Source: Bartonella tamiae Th239
Lineage (GTDB): Bacteria; Pseudomonadota; Alphaproteobacteria; Rhizobiales; Rhizobiaceae
Assembly: GCF_000278275.1 (NCBI RefSeq)
Contig: NZ_JH725147.1
Coordinates: forward strand, 370,388 to 434,387
Length of the DNA: 64,000 nucleotides
Direction of reading: 5' to 3'
In this document: positions 1 through 9,579 of the stretch, one piece after another
Position numbering within the stretch: position 1 is the stretch's first letter
Layout of the letters: each line of letters begins with the position of its first letter
The notes under the pieces: generated by a model
The model's input: the letters and a program-made list of their open reading frames with translations, nothing else
Databases searched by the model: none
What the model was told of the DNA's origin: nothing
Translations under genes and position numbers: made by a program

Positions 1-1
1 G

Positions 2-967
2 GTGGGTGATGGGACAAAAGCTGTTGGCTTGCGCGCTGATTTTGATGCACTTCCACTTTCTGAAATGACCAATTTGCCTTATTCAAGCAGATATGAGGGT
101 AAAATGCATGCTTGTGGGCATGATGGTCATACAGCTATGTTATTAACAGCTGCGCGCTATCTTGCTGAAGCAAAAAATTTTAATGGTACATTAAATCTTA
201 TTTTTCAGCCTGCTGAAGAAGGATATGCTGGCGCGAAGGCCATGATAGATGATGGTTTGTTCGATAAATTCCCTTGTGACAAAGTTTTTGGCATTCATAA
301 TTGGCCAGATGCGCCGACGGGTTTTGTTGGCTCTCGTAAAGGAGCCTTTATGCCTTCAAGTGATACGGTTAGGATTCAAATTAACGGAAAAGGCGGGCAT
401 GGTGCAGTGCCAGAAAAAGCGATTGATCCGATCGCTGCTGGTGCTGCTATTATTACGGCATTACAAACCATTGTATCGCGCAATGTTCCACCACTTGAAA
501 CAGCAGTTGTAACAGTCGGCAGTTTTCGTTCGGGATTTACCTCAAATGTAATTCCAGATAGTGCTGAAATGCTTTTAACAGTACGGTGTTTTAACGCACA
601 AATACGCGATCTTTTACAAGAACGTATTGAAACATTGGTCAAAGCACAGGCGGAAAGTTTCGGAGCCACTGCCGATATCCACTATCGCCGTATGTATCCT
701 TGTCTTGTTAATCATGATGATGAAACCGATTTTGCTCTCAATGTCGCGAAAGAAATTTTTGGAGAAGAAAAAGTCAATACCAATATGGTGAAAGCATCGG
801 GGAGTGAAGATTTTGCCTATATGCTTGAAAAACTTCCTGGTTCTTATTTGATGATCGGCAACGGTGAAAGTGCGCCGCTTCATAATCCTAAATATGATTT
901 TAATGATGATTTAATTCCCTTGGGGGGGTGTTATTGGTCATCATTGGCTGAAAACTATTTACGCTAA
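2..967 (+). CDS. M20D amidohydrolase, 5'-truncated by window edge
   Basis: C-terminal ~321 residues of a hippurate hydrolase / N-acyl-amino-acid amidohydrolase, a cytosolic metalloenzyme that removes acyl groups from amino acids. The metal motif HACGHDGHT, the PAEEGYAGA segment with the catalytic Glu pair and the dimerisation-domain start KGGHGAVPE are all present, and the C-terminal SEDFAYMLE and LHNPKYDFND segments complete the family signature. By alignment with the paralogue that follows, about 66 N-terminal residues lie before the window; the apparent GTG at position 2 is internal. It ends 63 bp before the second copy, so the two are probably co-transcribed. Family assignment is firm; the substrate is unknown. 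Confidence 0.93.
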   Translation: MGDGTKAVGLRADFDALPLSEMTNLPYSSRYEGKMHACGHDGHTAMLLTAARYLAEAKNFNGTLNLIFQPAEEGYAGAKAMIDDGLFDKFPCDKVFGIHNWPDAPTGFVGSRKGAFMPSSDTVRIQINGKGGHGAVPEKAIDPIAAGAAIITALQTIVSRNVPPLETAVVTVGSFRSGFTSNVIPDSAEMLLTVRCFNAQIRDLLQERIETLVKAQAESFGATADIHYRRMYPCLVNHDDETDFALNVAKEIFGEEKVNTNMVKASGSEDFAYMLEKLPGSYLMIGNGESAPLHNPKYDFNDDLIPLGGCYWSSLAENYLR

Positions 968-1030
968 AAGTTCTACCCGACAACATAAAAAGCTGGCGGG
1001 TATTTTGTTTGAGCTTTTAAGTAAGGAATT

Positions 1031-2197
1031 ATGTCAATGAATATTATTCGCAATCATATTGAAAACAGTCTTCCTGAAATGACGCAATTGCGCCGTGATT
1101 TTCATCAACATCCTGAGTTAAGTTATCAGGAATATAAAACAAGTGAGAAGGTGGCAGAGCTCCTTGAGAGTTGGGGATATGACGTCACGCGCGGAATTGG
1201 TAAAACAGGTCTTGTTGGATCATTTAAATTGGGAGACAGCAAAAAAACAATTGGTATTCGTGCCGATATGGACGCATTGCCTATTCATGAACAAACAAAC
1301 CTGGACTATTCGAGTGAAAATAAAGGCGTTATGCATGCCTGTGGTCATGATGGTCATACAACAATTTTACTCACAGCTGCGCGCTATTTAGCAGAAACAA
1401 AAAATTTTAATGGTACCGTTCATCTTATATTTCAACCTGCTGAAGAAGGATATGCAGGGGCAAAAGCGATGATTGATGATGGTTTGTTCGATAAATTTCC
1501 TTGTGATAAAATTTATGGTCTTCATAATTGGCCAGGATTTCCTACTGGTAGCTTGCGTTTTGCAGAAGGTCCGATGATGGCTTCTGTCGATACAGTCTAT
1601 ATTACCATTCGAGGTAAAGGTGGGCATGGCGCGCGTCCTGAAACAACAATAGATCCAGTGGTTGTGGCGTCTTCTACGGTTATGGCATTGCAAACTGTTG
1701 TCTCACGTAATGTTTCACCGCTTGAGGCCGCTATTGTAACAGTTGGACTTATTCAAGGAGGAACAGCCCACAATGTTATTCCTGATGAGGTAAAACTTGA
1801 ATTAACGGTCCGTAGTTTTTCTTCAGAAGTGCGAGCTTTGTTGGAAGAGCGTATTTGTAATATTGTGCATGCACAGGCACAAAGTTATCGTGCAGAAGCT
1901 GAAATAAACTATTCTCGTGGATATCCCGTAACGGTCAATAATCCTGAGGCTACCCGCTATGCTCAAGCGGTTGCCGAACAATTGGTCGGTAAAAATAATG
2001 TCGTTTTTAATGCTGAACCATTAACGCCAAGTGAAGATTTTTCTTTTATGTTAGAAAAGGTTCCAGGTGCTTACATTATTATAGGTAATGGCAATAGCGC
2101 TGGATTGCATAATCCGCAGTATAATTTTAATGATGATATTATTCCTGTTGGTGCTAGTCTTTGGGGCGCTTTAGTGGAAACATATTTAAAAAAATAA
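1031..2197 (+). CDS. M20D amidohydrolase (hippurate hydrolase-like), tandem paralogue
   Basis: Full-length 388-residue M20D peptidase-family amidohydrolase. RADMDALP (about 77-84), HACGHDGHT (102-110), PAEEGYAGA (about 143-151) and the dimerisation-domain start KGGHGARPE are in the expected order, followed by PSEDFSFMLE and LHNPQYNFNDD near the C-terminus. A GGAAT-like ribosome site precedes ATG 1031; ATG 1037 is an alternative. It shares its whole architecture with the upstream gene and one central stretch (PAEEGYAGAKAMIDDGLFDK) is identical in both. Likely role is hydrolysis of N-acyl or N-benzoyl amino acids in the cytosol. No signal peptide is visible. Specificity cannot be read from the sequence. 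Confidence 0.95.
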   Translation: MSMNIIRNHIENSLPEMTQLRRDFHQHPELSYQEYKTSEKVAELLESWGYDVTRGIGKTGLVGSFKLGDSKKTIGIRADMDALPIHEQTNLDYSSENKGVMHACGHDGHTTILLTAARYLAETKNFNGTVHLIFQPAEEGYAGAKAMIDDGLFDKFPCDKIYGLHNWPGFPTGSLRFAEGPMMASVDTVYITIRGKGGHGARPETTIDPVVVASSTVMALQTVVSRNVSPLEAAIVTVGLIQGGTAHNVIPDEVKLELTVRSFSSEVRALLEERICNIVHAQAQSYRAEAEINYSRGYPVTVNNPEATRYAQAVAEQLVGKNNVVFNAEPLTPSEDFSFMLEKVPGAYIIIGNGNSAGLHNPQYNFNDDIIPVGASLWGALVETYLKK

Positions 2198-2781
2198 TAA
2201 AATTTAATATAAAATAATGAGGGACTTATTAAAAATAAGCACACGATTTTTTTATCATTATTGTAAAATAGTGAGTGTTTGTGCGTAGTATTGCTTATTC
2301 AATATATATAATCGTAGTGTTTAAAGATATTGATTAATCTAACGTGATAATTGCCTCGCTAAGATTATTCTCTTATTTGCAAAAGCACGTGCATTTTATC
2401 ATTTTAAGCTCCTTAATTCATTTTATGCATCATGAATATAATTATGAAAAAATGACTGATAATTTTTAGAAGTGTTAGAATACCTGCTTTTGTGATGTAG
2501 ATGAATGAGCCTTATCATTTCAACATGGATTGGAATGTTTTATGATTTGGGGTGATATGTAAGACAGACAGAATAATGATAGATAAATAATCTCATCCAT
2601 ATGACAGTCCGTCGAATCAGTTACAATAGTTAAGTGTTAAAATTCGTCACTTTATGATCATACAATAGCTAAAAAATAAAGTGTTAGTATTAAAATACAA
2701 TCTAGGTTTGGGTATTAAAGTAAAATTACAATTGATGCGTGTAAATCCTTTTAATTTTATTATGATATTTTTTTCAAAGAG
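2198..2781. other. AT-rich spacer, no gene seen
   Basis: Very AT-rich with stops in all frames and no convincing ribosome site or ORF. It precedes the small-RNA candidate. Confidence 0.6.
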
Positions 2782-2810
2782 TTGACGGATAATCATAAGC
2801 CGAATAATGA
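2782..2810 (+). promoter_or_regulatory. Candidate sigma70-type promoter overlapping an 11-bp palindrome
   Basis: TTGACG (2782-2787) and TAATGA (2805-2810) are 17 bp apart, a good vegetative promoter geometry. The perfect inverted repeat CGGATAATCAT (2786-2796) / ATGATTATCCG (2807-2817) covers the space between and the -10 box, so a dimeric repressor could occlude RNA polymerase. The GATAAT-type half-sites resemble a Fur-box hexamer; that resemblance is only suggestive. Confidence 0.5.
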
Positions 2811-2816
2811 TTATCC

Positions 2817-2942
2817 GACTAATGTATCAACTATTTTTATTCGGGTATTTCAAAATGCCTGAACGTAACCGGACGAGATTTTTTTGAAAATCCAGTCCGG
2901 CGCAGCAGAGTTATACCCCCGCATACTCTGCTGCACTTTTTA
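2817..2942 (+). ncRNA. Candidate small RNA of ~125 nt
   Basis: Downstream of the 2782-2810 promoter, with no ORF. It contains a hairpin CCGGAC (2869-2874) / GTCCGG (2895-2900) and then a strong hairpin GCAGCAGAGT (2902-2911) / ACTCTGCTGC (2925-2934), followed by a short T-run, which fits an intrinsic terminator. Promoter, two hairpins and terminator in an otherwise empty 1 kb spacer is the layout of a free-standing sRNA. The family is not recognised. Confidence 0.5.
2902..2942 (+). terminator. Intrinsic terminator of the sRNA candidate
   Basis: Perfect 10-bp stem GCAGCAGAGT/ACTCTGCTGC with a 13-nt loop and an ACTTTTTA tail. Confidence 0.7.
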
Positions 2943-3254
2943 TGGGATAATAGAGAAGATGAATCAGAAATAATTGATGCATCTTTTTTGTTTTAGCTTA
3001 TGAGCCCGTAGGAATTTTTGCTTTTTAATTATTATGTGCATTATAAGATTTTTTAAATTTTATTTAAATTTCACCTTTTAGTAACCACAAACACGTCAAA
3101 ATTAGATGTAATAGTGGTGCCAAGGACAACTCATGATATAATTTATCAAAATATGTATATTGATGGATTAGGGACTGGTCAAAAGCTGTAAGTTTAAATG
3201 AAGTGAATTAATAAGGCTTTGCCAAAAGAAAAAGAGAAGCGAGCGGAGTATACG
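2943..3254. other. Spacer upstream of ialB-like gene
   Basis: AT-rich, no gene seen. It should contain the promoter of the IalB-like gene, but no clear -35/-10 pair stands out. Confidence 0.5.
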
Positions 3255-3758
3255 ATGATTGGAAAAATTTTTACTGCTGGATCTATTATGGTTTTGGCTT
3301 TTGTTGGAACGGCTTTTGCGCAGACACCCACACGACTCAATCAATTTGATGCCTGGGGTGCCTATTCTTATAAATCAGGCAATAATACAGTCTGTTATGT
3401 GCTTTCAGCTCCGTTGACATCACAACCAACGAATGTCAATCATGGCGATAATTTTTTTCTTATCAGTAAACGTGCAGGTGGCCAGGTAATATTTGAACCG
3501 CAGTTTATGGCTGGTTATACGCTTAAATCTGGATCAAAAGTTACAGTAACAGTTGATGGTAAAAATTATGAATTTTTTACCAAGGATTCATCAGCATGGG
3601 CATCTTCACAATCGGCTGAAAATCAGCTTGTTGCCGCTATGCGCGCAGGTTCTAACCTTACGGTTAAAGCCGTTTCACAAAGGGGAACTAATACAAGCTA
3701 TACATATTCCCTTAAAGGCGTGACAGCGGCACTCAATTCAACGCAAAATTGCAAATAA
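3255..3758 (+). CDS. ialB: Invasion-associated locus B (IalB) family exported protein
   Basis: 167-residue secreted protein of the IalB family, known in Bartonella for its link to erythrocyte invasion and present as paralogues across alphaproteobacteria. ATG 3255 is chosen because GGAG lies 7 nt upstream and translation then begins with a signal peptide (MIGKIFTAGSIMVLAFVG, cleavage after AFA). An in-frame start 12 codons earlier would put a lysine-rich stretch before the signal. The mature part is beta-rich with two cysteines (in NTVCYVL and the C-terminal QNCK) that could form a disulphide. It is monocistronic. Whether it is the true ialB or a paralogue cannot be decided here; the classical ialA neighbour is not visible. 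Confidence 0.85.
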   Translation: MIGKIFTAGSIMVLAFVGTAFAQTPTRLNQFDAWGAYSYKSGNNTVCYVLSAPLTSQPTNVNHGDNFFLISKRAGGQVIFEPQFMAGYTLKSGSKVTVTVDGKNYEFFTKDSSAWASSQSAENQLVAAMRAGSNLTVKAVSQRGTNTSYTYSLKGVTAALNSTQNCK

Positions 3759-3805
3759 TTAGCGTTATACTGTAATTAAAGTTATGAGTTTATCATTTTT
3801 AATTT

Positions 3806-3839
3806 ATCAATAATCCTCAATCATTTGAGGATTATTGAT
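3806..3839. repeat. Perfect 15-bp hairpin after ialB-like gene
   Basis: ATCAATAATCCTCAA (3806-3820) and TTGAGGATTATTGAT (3825-3839) are perfect complements around a 4-nt loop. There is no T-run on either side, so it may be a transcript-end stabiliser or a non-canonical terminator. The rest of the 3759-4121 spacer shows nothing else. Confidence 0.6.
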
Positions 3840-4121
3840 GTTGAGAATAGAATTTGATTGCTTAGATATTTATTTTTGCCCATGCGTTCATGGAGAAATC
3901 AAAATCCAATTATTATAAAATGGATTCATATTGATAAAAATGAAACAATGATAGCTGCGGTTTTTCGTTTGTATATTAATTATTAAAAATATAATGTCTT
4001 GAGAGTTTGTTTTTATAAAAGAGTGAATAAATATCAAAGACACAAAGTATGCTTACATAATGACGTTTGTGGTTTTTTGTGTTAAAGCTTCGAATATTCA
4101 TAAAATTGAGACCCAAAAACA

Positions 4122-5351
4122 ATGAGCGTATCTTACGATCTAAGACCAGTTGGCGCCAATAAAGCTTTGCGACCAACGTTTGATAATGATGAACGTCCTT
4201 CTTTGATTGGGCTTAACCGTGAAGAAATGGCTGAAGCCCTGCATCGTATTGGTATACCTGAACGTCAAACACGCATGCGGGTTGCTCAGTTATGGCATTG
4301 GCTTTATGTGCGGGGGGTTTCGCATTTTGATGATATGTTTAATATTTCAAAAGAAATGCGGGAAAAACTAAAAAGCGCTTTTACAATCGCCAGACCACAA
4401 ATTGTTGAAGAACAAATCTCAAATGATGGAACGCGCAAATGGTTATTGCGTTTTCCCCCACGCGGTGCTGGTCGGCCAGTTGAAATTGAAATGGTTTACA
4501 TACCAGAAGAAGGGCGTGGCACATTGTGCATGTCTTCGCAAGTTGGATGTACTTTAACTTGTACTTTTTGTCATACAGGTACACAGAAACTTGTTCGTAA
4601 TTTAACAACAGAGGAAATTTTAGCGCAATTGCTTATCGCACGTGATTGTTTGGGTGATTTTCCTGATAAAGATACACCAGATGGTGCCATTGTACCAGCA
4701 GAAGGGCGAAAGATCACAAATATTGTGATGATGGGTATGGGAGAACCGCTTTATAATTTCGAGGCGGTTAAAAAAGCACTGATAATTGCTTCAGATGGTG
4801 AAGGATTATCGCTTTCGAAACGGCGCATAACCCTTTCAACATCAGGTGTGGTTCCCGAAATTGTACGTACAGGCGAAGAAATTGGTGTTATGCTTGCGAT
4901 TTCATTGCATGCTGTGCGCGATGAATTGCGGGATATGCTGGTGCCGATAAATAAAAAATATCCGCTTGATCAACTAATAGAAGCTTGCCGTCATTATCCC
5001 GGTCTTTCCAATGCAAGACGTATTACGTTTGAATATGTAATGTTGAAAGATGTCAATGATAGTTTGGATGATGCCAAACGTCTTGTTCACTTATTAAAAA
5101 ATATTCCTGCAAAAATAAATCTCATTCCATTTAATCCATGGCCTGGGACCAATTATCAATGTTCTGATTGGGAACAGATTGAGCGATTTGCTGATTTTAT
5201 CAATCAAGCAGGATATGCTTCACCTATTCGTACACCTCGAGGGCGCGATATTTTTGCTGCATGCGGGCAATTGAAATCTGAATCTGAACGCATGCGTAAA
5301 TCAGAACGCCAAAAGCTTGAAAATGATAAAAGTGGTAAAAAAACCGCTTAG
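4122..5351 (+). CDS. rlmN: Dual-specificity RNA methyltransferase RlmN
   Basis: 409-residue radical-SAM enzyme that methylates C2 of adenosine 2503 in 23S rRNA and of A37 in some tRNAs. The 4Fe-4S motif CxxxCxxC is [12 protein letters not shown] with cysteines at about 143, 147 and 150. [12 protein letters not shown], the SAM-site segment, follows, and the conserved C-terminal cysteine is in [10 protein letters not shown]. Length and start ([18 protein letters not shown]) fit the alphaproteobacterial form. The extreme C-terminus is a lysine-rich tail. It stands alone between two long spacers. Confidence 0.97.
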   Translation: MSVSYDLRPVGANKALRPTFDNDERPSLIGLNREEMAEALHRIGIPERQTRMRVAQLWHWLYVRGVSHFDDMFNISKEMREKLKSAFTIARPQIVEEQISNDGTRKWLLRFPPRGAGRPVEIEMVYIPEEGRGTLCMSSQVGCTLTCTFCHTGTQKLVRNLTTEEILAQLLIARDCLGDFPDKDTPDGAIVPAEGRKITNIVMMGMGEPLYNFEAVKKALIIASDGEGLSLSKRRITLSTSGVVPEIVRTGEEIGVMLAISLHAVRDELRDMLVPINKKYPLDQLIEACRHYPGLSNARRITFEYVMLKDVNDSLDDAKRLVHLLKNIPAKINLIPFNPWPGTNYQCSDWEQIERFADFINQAGYASPIRTPRGRDIFAACGQLKSESERMRKSERQKLENDKSGKKTA

Positions 5352-5736
5352 AGAATAAGAAGACAATTTTAAAATCCGATCTTTTCTAAGATGATCACGT
5401 CTTTATAGTGTTGTGTTGAATAATCTTTGTTTTTTATGTGATAACAATCATCATAGAACGCGTACTCGTTTTTAAAACCGTTTCTTTTGCTTAAACGTAT
5501 CTTTTATAAAAAATCAGTAAACATAAAGTAACGTCTTTTAATTGTTGATCACTTATAGAATTGGAATTTTTGATAAGACAATTAAGTGACACTAAGCGAT
5601 AGCAGCTCAGCAATAAAATATCTCGATCATTGAAAGCTAACAATTTGATAGTTGTTAATATTTATTCGATTTTTGCTGAAGAATACTGCAATGATCGTGT
5701 TTACGAAAATTATAAAAATTTTAACTTTGATCAATC
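5352..5736. other. Convergent spacer, nothing recognised
   Basis: AT-rich region between the 3' ends of rlmN and the membrane-protein gene. No clear terminator with a T-run or small gene seen. Confidence 0.5.
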
Positions 5737-6195
5737 TTATCCAATGATATCAACTTGATTTCGTTTTTTTATTCGTTTTTTTAATTTTTCTCTATGCTTT
5801 TGGCGTAGTTTTGGCGAGGCACGACGCAATGTTGGCCATAAAATCCATGGAATGGCAAAAATATGAAACATGGCAAAAAGAATGATGGTGCGTATCCGTC
5901 TTGCACGTCGAATATGCCCTTTTGATCGTAATATAATATAAGGGAGTGTTGCAATGATAAAGGCAAGAATAAACCATAAAGCTGGAATGATGAGTGCTAA
6001 TAAAAATATACCTGCATTCCCCATATTTTGAAGAATGCTTATATGCCATGCATGAATGATCCAATCAGAAAGTCCTAAAAGACCAACCAGTAATGCGCCA
6101 TAGACAAAAAAGATGAAAAGAGCCATAAATGCAAGTGGCGTAAGAATTCCTGTGTCTTGGAAACGATCATCTTGAAGAGGCGTTTTAGAAGTCAT
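5737..6195 (-). CDS. Small membrane protein of unknown function
   Basis: 152 residues. Three to four hydrophobic segments are visible (about 20-42, 60-92 and 106-120), then a strongly basic C-terminal tail rich in Lys and Arg (RQKHREKLKKRIKKRN) that should face the cytoplasm. No family motif is recognised. The gene stands alone, convergent with rlmN. The ORF is long for this AT content and has ordinary codon use, so it is probably real. Confidence 0.7.
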   Translation of the reverse strand: MTSKTPLQDDRFQDTGILTPLAFMALFIFFVYGALLVGLLGLSDWIIHAWHISILQNMGNAGIFLLALIIPALWFILAFIIATLPYIILRSKGHIRRARRIRTIILFAMFHIFAIPWILWPTLRRASPKLRQKHREKLKKRIKKRNQVDIIG

Positions 6196-6707
6196 TGATT
6201 TGTCTTAAAAAGGATAAGATATGGAAATAAGATTGAGTATCATTACCCTCTTTATAAAGTTTTTTTTAAAAATATCATCTTTTAAATGCGTGACAAATAG
6301 ACGCTTTTGGAATTCTTTTTGTTAAAAATGTCTTTTCACTTATAAACATCATAGAAAAACTATTAAATCGTGTTCGATTGAAAAGAAGACATTTTCATAA
6401 AATCACAATCTTATTTTATTATGAAGCTTCATAGTATTCTATAATAAGACTATACACGAGTGCTTTTAATAATGATTGCCTATTGGATCATGTATCAGGA
6501 CATATCTTATATGCCATCAAGTTATTGGATAAACCCAGTCTGATCCATAAAGTCTATGATTTAGAAAATAGGACCATGTATCAAAGATACACTATGACAT
6601 TCATCTTGATAAGCATGAATGCGTTGTCATCATTGTTCGCCTCTTAGAATGAGTCCAGTTGATAAAACATTTTCGCCGTGATTTATTGATGTAATATCTT
6701 AAACGCA
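6196..6707. other. AT-rich spacer, no gene seen
   Basis: 512 bp lying downstream of ptsN and upstream of the membrane-protein gene. No ORF with a ribosome site and no convincing T-tailed hairpin. Confidence 0.5.
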
Positions 6708-7175
6708 CTAAGCTGCATTCGAAGCTGCTGGATGTTCCACTAAGAAAGAATAGAGAGTTTGTGCTTCATGTGTGTTGCGTAATTTTTGAAGCATATCTTG
6801 ATCGCGTAAAACACGTGCAATGCGAGACAGGGCTTTCAAATGATCTGCGCCTGAATTTTCAGGTGCTAAAAGCATAAAGACCAAGTCGACAGGTTCATCA
6901 TCAAGGGCTTCAAAATCAACAGGATGATCCAATCGGGCAAAAATACCCACAATATGATCAATTTTATTCAATTTACCATGTGGTATGGCAATACCATTGC
7001 CGACACCTGTAGAACCAAGTTTTTCGCGTTGTAAAATCGTGTCTAAAATTTCACGTTCGCTAAGTCCTGTTGCTTTGGATGCTTTTTCAGCCATAATTTG
7101 CAAGACTTGCTTTTTCGAATTGGCCTTGAGCACTGGAATCACTGCCTCAGGTTCAATCAAATCACTCAGATCCAT
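6708..7175 (-). CDS. ptsN: PTS IIA-like nitrogen-regulatory protein PtsN (EIIA-Ntr)
   Basis: 155-residue phosphocarrier of the nitrogen PTS, which takes phosphate from NPr and regulates transport, potassium and stress functions by protein contacts. The phosphorylatable histidine is His66 in NGIAIPHGKL, and the preceding EKLGSTGVGNG loop is typical. It lies downstream of hpf and rpoN on the same strand, the conserved order in proteobacteria. The 130-bp gap to hpf leaves room for a separate promoter. Confidence 0.96.
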   Translation of the reverse strand: MDLSDLIEPEAVIPVLKANSKKQVLQIMAEKASKATGLSEREILDTILQREKLGSTGVGNGIAIPHGKLNKIDHIVGIFARLDHPVDFEALDDEPVDLVFMLLAPENSGADHLKALSRIARVLRDQDMLQKLRNTHEAQTLYSFLVEHPAASNAA

Positions 7176-7305
7176 GCTATTTTTTCCTCTTTACCATCCA
7201 AACATTCACCTTATCAAAATGCTAAAACACTTTAAACAAGTGAAGGTTGCGAATAACTATTGTGTCGTAAACACCTTTGTATTGATCAAATTCGGGGATT
7301 TATCT

Positions 7306-7896
7306 TTATGCTTTGTTTGTAACTGAAGAAGGGTCAATCCAACCTATATTGCCATCAGCCCTGCGATAAACAAGATTAATCTTATCACTTGCTCCATTAC
7401 GAAAAACCATAACTGGATTATCCATTAAGTCAAGCTCTACCACTGCATCAGCAACAGACATAGAGCGTAAGGTCATTGATGTTTCAGCAACAATTGTTGG
7501 CGCATAATCTGCCGGTAAATCGTCATCAAGATCATTATCAGGTATTGGCTCCATAATATGATAAGCGTATTCGGCAAAGACCGCACTTTCACTTTGTACA
7601 TGGCTACGGGATTTAAGACGACGATTGTAACGACGAAGGCGTGTTTCAATACGTTCTGCAGCACCATCAAACGCCCCTTGCGGGTCAAGTGCCTGACCTG
7701 TTGTTTGCAAAATAGCGCCCGTACTAAGATGGAGGACACAATCTGCCGAATAACGCGAGCCCGATTTAGACACAGTTACATGGCCTTCAACGCTTCCATC
7801 GAAATATTTCGAAATCGCATCTTGAATGCGTTCCTCAATTCGAACACGAAAAGCATCACCAATATCCATGTGCTTTCCAAAAATACGCAAACTCAT
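7306..7896 (-). CDS. hpf: Ribosome hibernation promoting factor, long form
   Basis: 196-residue HPF of the long type. The N-terminal domain (about 1-110, beginning MSLRIFGKHMDIGDAF) binds the 30S decoding region. A linker follows, and the C-terminal domain (about 135-190, with PVMVFRNGASDKINLVYRR) mediates 70S dimerisation into 100S particles. Together they silence ribosomes in stationary phase. A GAGG site lies 8 nt before the ATG. It sits between rpoN and ptsN, as in many alphaproteobacteria. Confidence 0.95.
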   Translation of the reverse strand: MSLRIFGKHMDIGDAFRVRIEERIQDAISKYFDGSVEGHVTVSKSGSRYSADCVLHLSTGAILQTTGQALDPQGAFDGAAERIETRLRRYNRRLKSRSHVQSESAVFAEYAYHIMEPIPDNDLDDDLPADYAPTIVAETSMTLRSMSVADAVVELDLMDNPVMVFRNGASDKINLVYRRADGNIGWIDPSSVTNKA

Positions 7897-7919
7897 TATA
7901 AACCTCGTTCATAATTCGT

Positions 7920-7996
7920 GATAAGGTCAATTTAACCTTATCTTTCCTATCACGCAAGCGTCAGCGTTTAAAAATATGGAAAAGATAAGGTCAATT
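7920..7996. repeat. Direct and inverted GATAAGGTCAATT repeats between rpoN and hpf
   Basis: GATAAGGTCAATT occurs at 7920-7932 and again at 7984-7996. The first copy also forms a perfect inverted repeat GATAAGGT (7920-7927) / ACCTTATC (7935-7942). The block fills most of the 150-bp gap upstream of hpf, so it may be a regulator-binding region. Confidence 0.45.
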
Positions 7997-8046
7997 CCTT
8001 AATCGGGCTTCTATTGGGTTGTATGAGGGAAGTCAACCAGTAAAAA

Positions 8047-9579
8047 TCAACTTTTGGTTGTATTTTTTCGTGCTGTATTTTCTCTCCGTCTAATTGTTGA
8101 AGACGGAATGTTCATTGCTTCACGATATTTTGCTACAGTCCGTCGTCCGACAGCAATATTTTCTTTTTTTAATAAAGCCACCAATTGATTATCTGAAAGA
8201 ACATTATCATTATTTTCTTTTTGGATTAATTCTTGGATACGGTGACAAATTGCACCACCTGAATAATATCCCTGACCATTATTGGCGCTAAGCGCGGAGG
8301 AAAAAAAACGCCGCAGTGGCAATGTTCCAAGTGGTGTTGCTATATATTTATGAGCTGTAATACGACTTATGGTCGATTCATGCATATCGACCATTTCAGC
8401 AATTTGACAAAGGGTAAGAGGTTTAAGTTTACAAATACCATGCCTTAAAAATTTTTCTTGGCTTTGGACAATAGCGCTCGTGACCTTAAGCAAGGTTTTT
8501 GCGCGTTGGTCGAGTGCTTTTATTAATCCATATGCTTCTTGTTGGCAGGTTTTGATGAAGTTTTTCTCTTGTGGGTTGATACAAACTTTTGCGGTGTAAT
8601 TTTGATTAACAATCAATTTTGGTAAAATGGCTTCATTTAATTCAACCAGAAAATGATCATTATCTTGAGTATAGACCATAATGTCTGGAATAATAATTAT
8701 GCTTGGAGTTATATCAAATAATGTTGCAGGTTTTGGATTAAGCTGACGGATCTCATGCAAAAAAAGAACAATATCTTGTTGTTTTAATCCTGTTAATTTT
8801 TTTAATGAAGTAAAATCGCGTTTTGCAAGTTGAGTAAGATGGTTTAATAGAGAACGATAAGCACATGTGAGGCGTTTTTTACGTGATAACTGCAACGCTA
8901 AACAATCGCTCAAAGACAGTGCAAATATTCCAGCGGGATCAAATTGACGTAAACGCTTAAAAATATGCATAACCATATCTTCTGAAACATTGAAATTTAA
9001 TGCTGTCTCTGAGAGAGAGCCGCAAAAATAGCCAGCGCCATCAAGTTGATTTATGAGATCAAGCGCAATATTAAAATGCATGCCGCGAGCAAATGTAAAT
9101 AAACATTGTTCATAAAGATGATCATGTAAATTGGGTTTTGTTGCCAAAACATGAGCGTTTTCATGAACATTAGCATCGCTATATACTGATTGAGTTATGT
9201 GTTTATGTGCAAAATTATAGGCGTATTCTTGTCCTTGTGATAAATATGACGTTTCTTTTATCGATTTTTGATCATTGTGCCTATCAACGTTTGGTTTATT
9301 CCGAAAATTATCATGCGTTGATGATAGAGAAATTGTGTGAGTGTTTTGTCGTTCCTTATTAAGGTGAATGTCACGGCAGTTTGTTTCAAAATTACGATAA
9401 ACAGGCGTGCCATCATTGTGATCTGCGCGTTCTAAAAGGGGATTTTTTTCCAAAGCATTTTGTACAAAATGTTCAATTTCTGTAGCGGTCATCGACAAGA
9501 TTTGGATTGATTGTAGCAGTTCGCCCGTTATAATAGGCGCTGTTTTTTGACGTAAACTGATACGAGGCGATGATGCCAT
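8047..9579 (-). CDS. rpoN: RNA polymerase sigma-54 factor RpoN
   Basis: About 510 residues. Region I (SPRISLRQKTAPIITGEL, residues 3-20, plus the glutamine/leucine-rich EIEHFVQNALEKNPLLE) contacts activators. The core-binding domain follows, then the HTH and the RpoN box GRRTVAKYRE near the C-terminus, which reads the -24 element. ATG 9579 gives the usual start; a TTG seven codons earlier is unlikely. The middle of region II is divergent and histidine/asparagine-rich, typical for AT-rich genomes. It needs AAA+ activators, none of which is in this window. It is first in the rpoN-hpf-ptsN series. Confidence 0.95.
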   Translation of the reverse strand: MASSPRISLRQKTAPIITGELLQSIQILSMTATEIEHFVQNALEKNPLLERADHNDGTPVYRNFETNCRDIHLNKERQNTHTISLSSTHDNFRNKPNVDRHNDQKSIKETSYLSQGQEYAYNFAHKHITQSVYSDANVHENAHVLATKPNLHDHLYEQCLFTFARGMHFNIALDLINQLDGAGYFCGSLSETALNFNVSEDMVMHIFKRLRQFDPAGIFALSLSDCLALQLSRKKRLTCAYRSLLNHLTQLAKRDFTSLKKLTGLKQQDIVLFLHEIRQLNPKPATLFDITPSIIIIPDIMVYTQDNDHFLVELNEAILPKLIVNQNYTAKVCINPQEKNFIKTCQQEAYGLIKALDQRAKTLLKVTSAIVQSQEKFLRHGICKLKPLTLCQIAEMVDMHESTISRITAHKYIATPLGTLPLRRFFSSALSANNGQGYYSGGAICHRIQELIQKENNDNVLSDNQLVALLKKENIAVGRRTVAKYREAMNIPSSTIRRRENTARKNTTKS

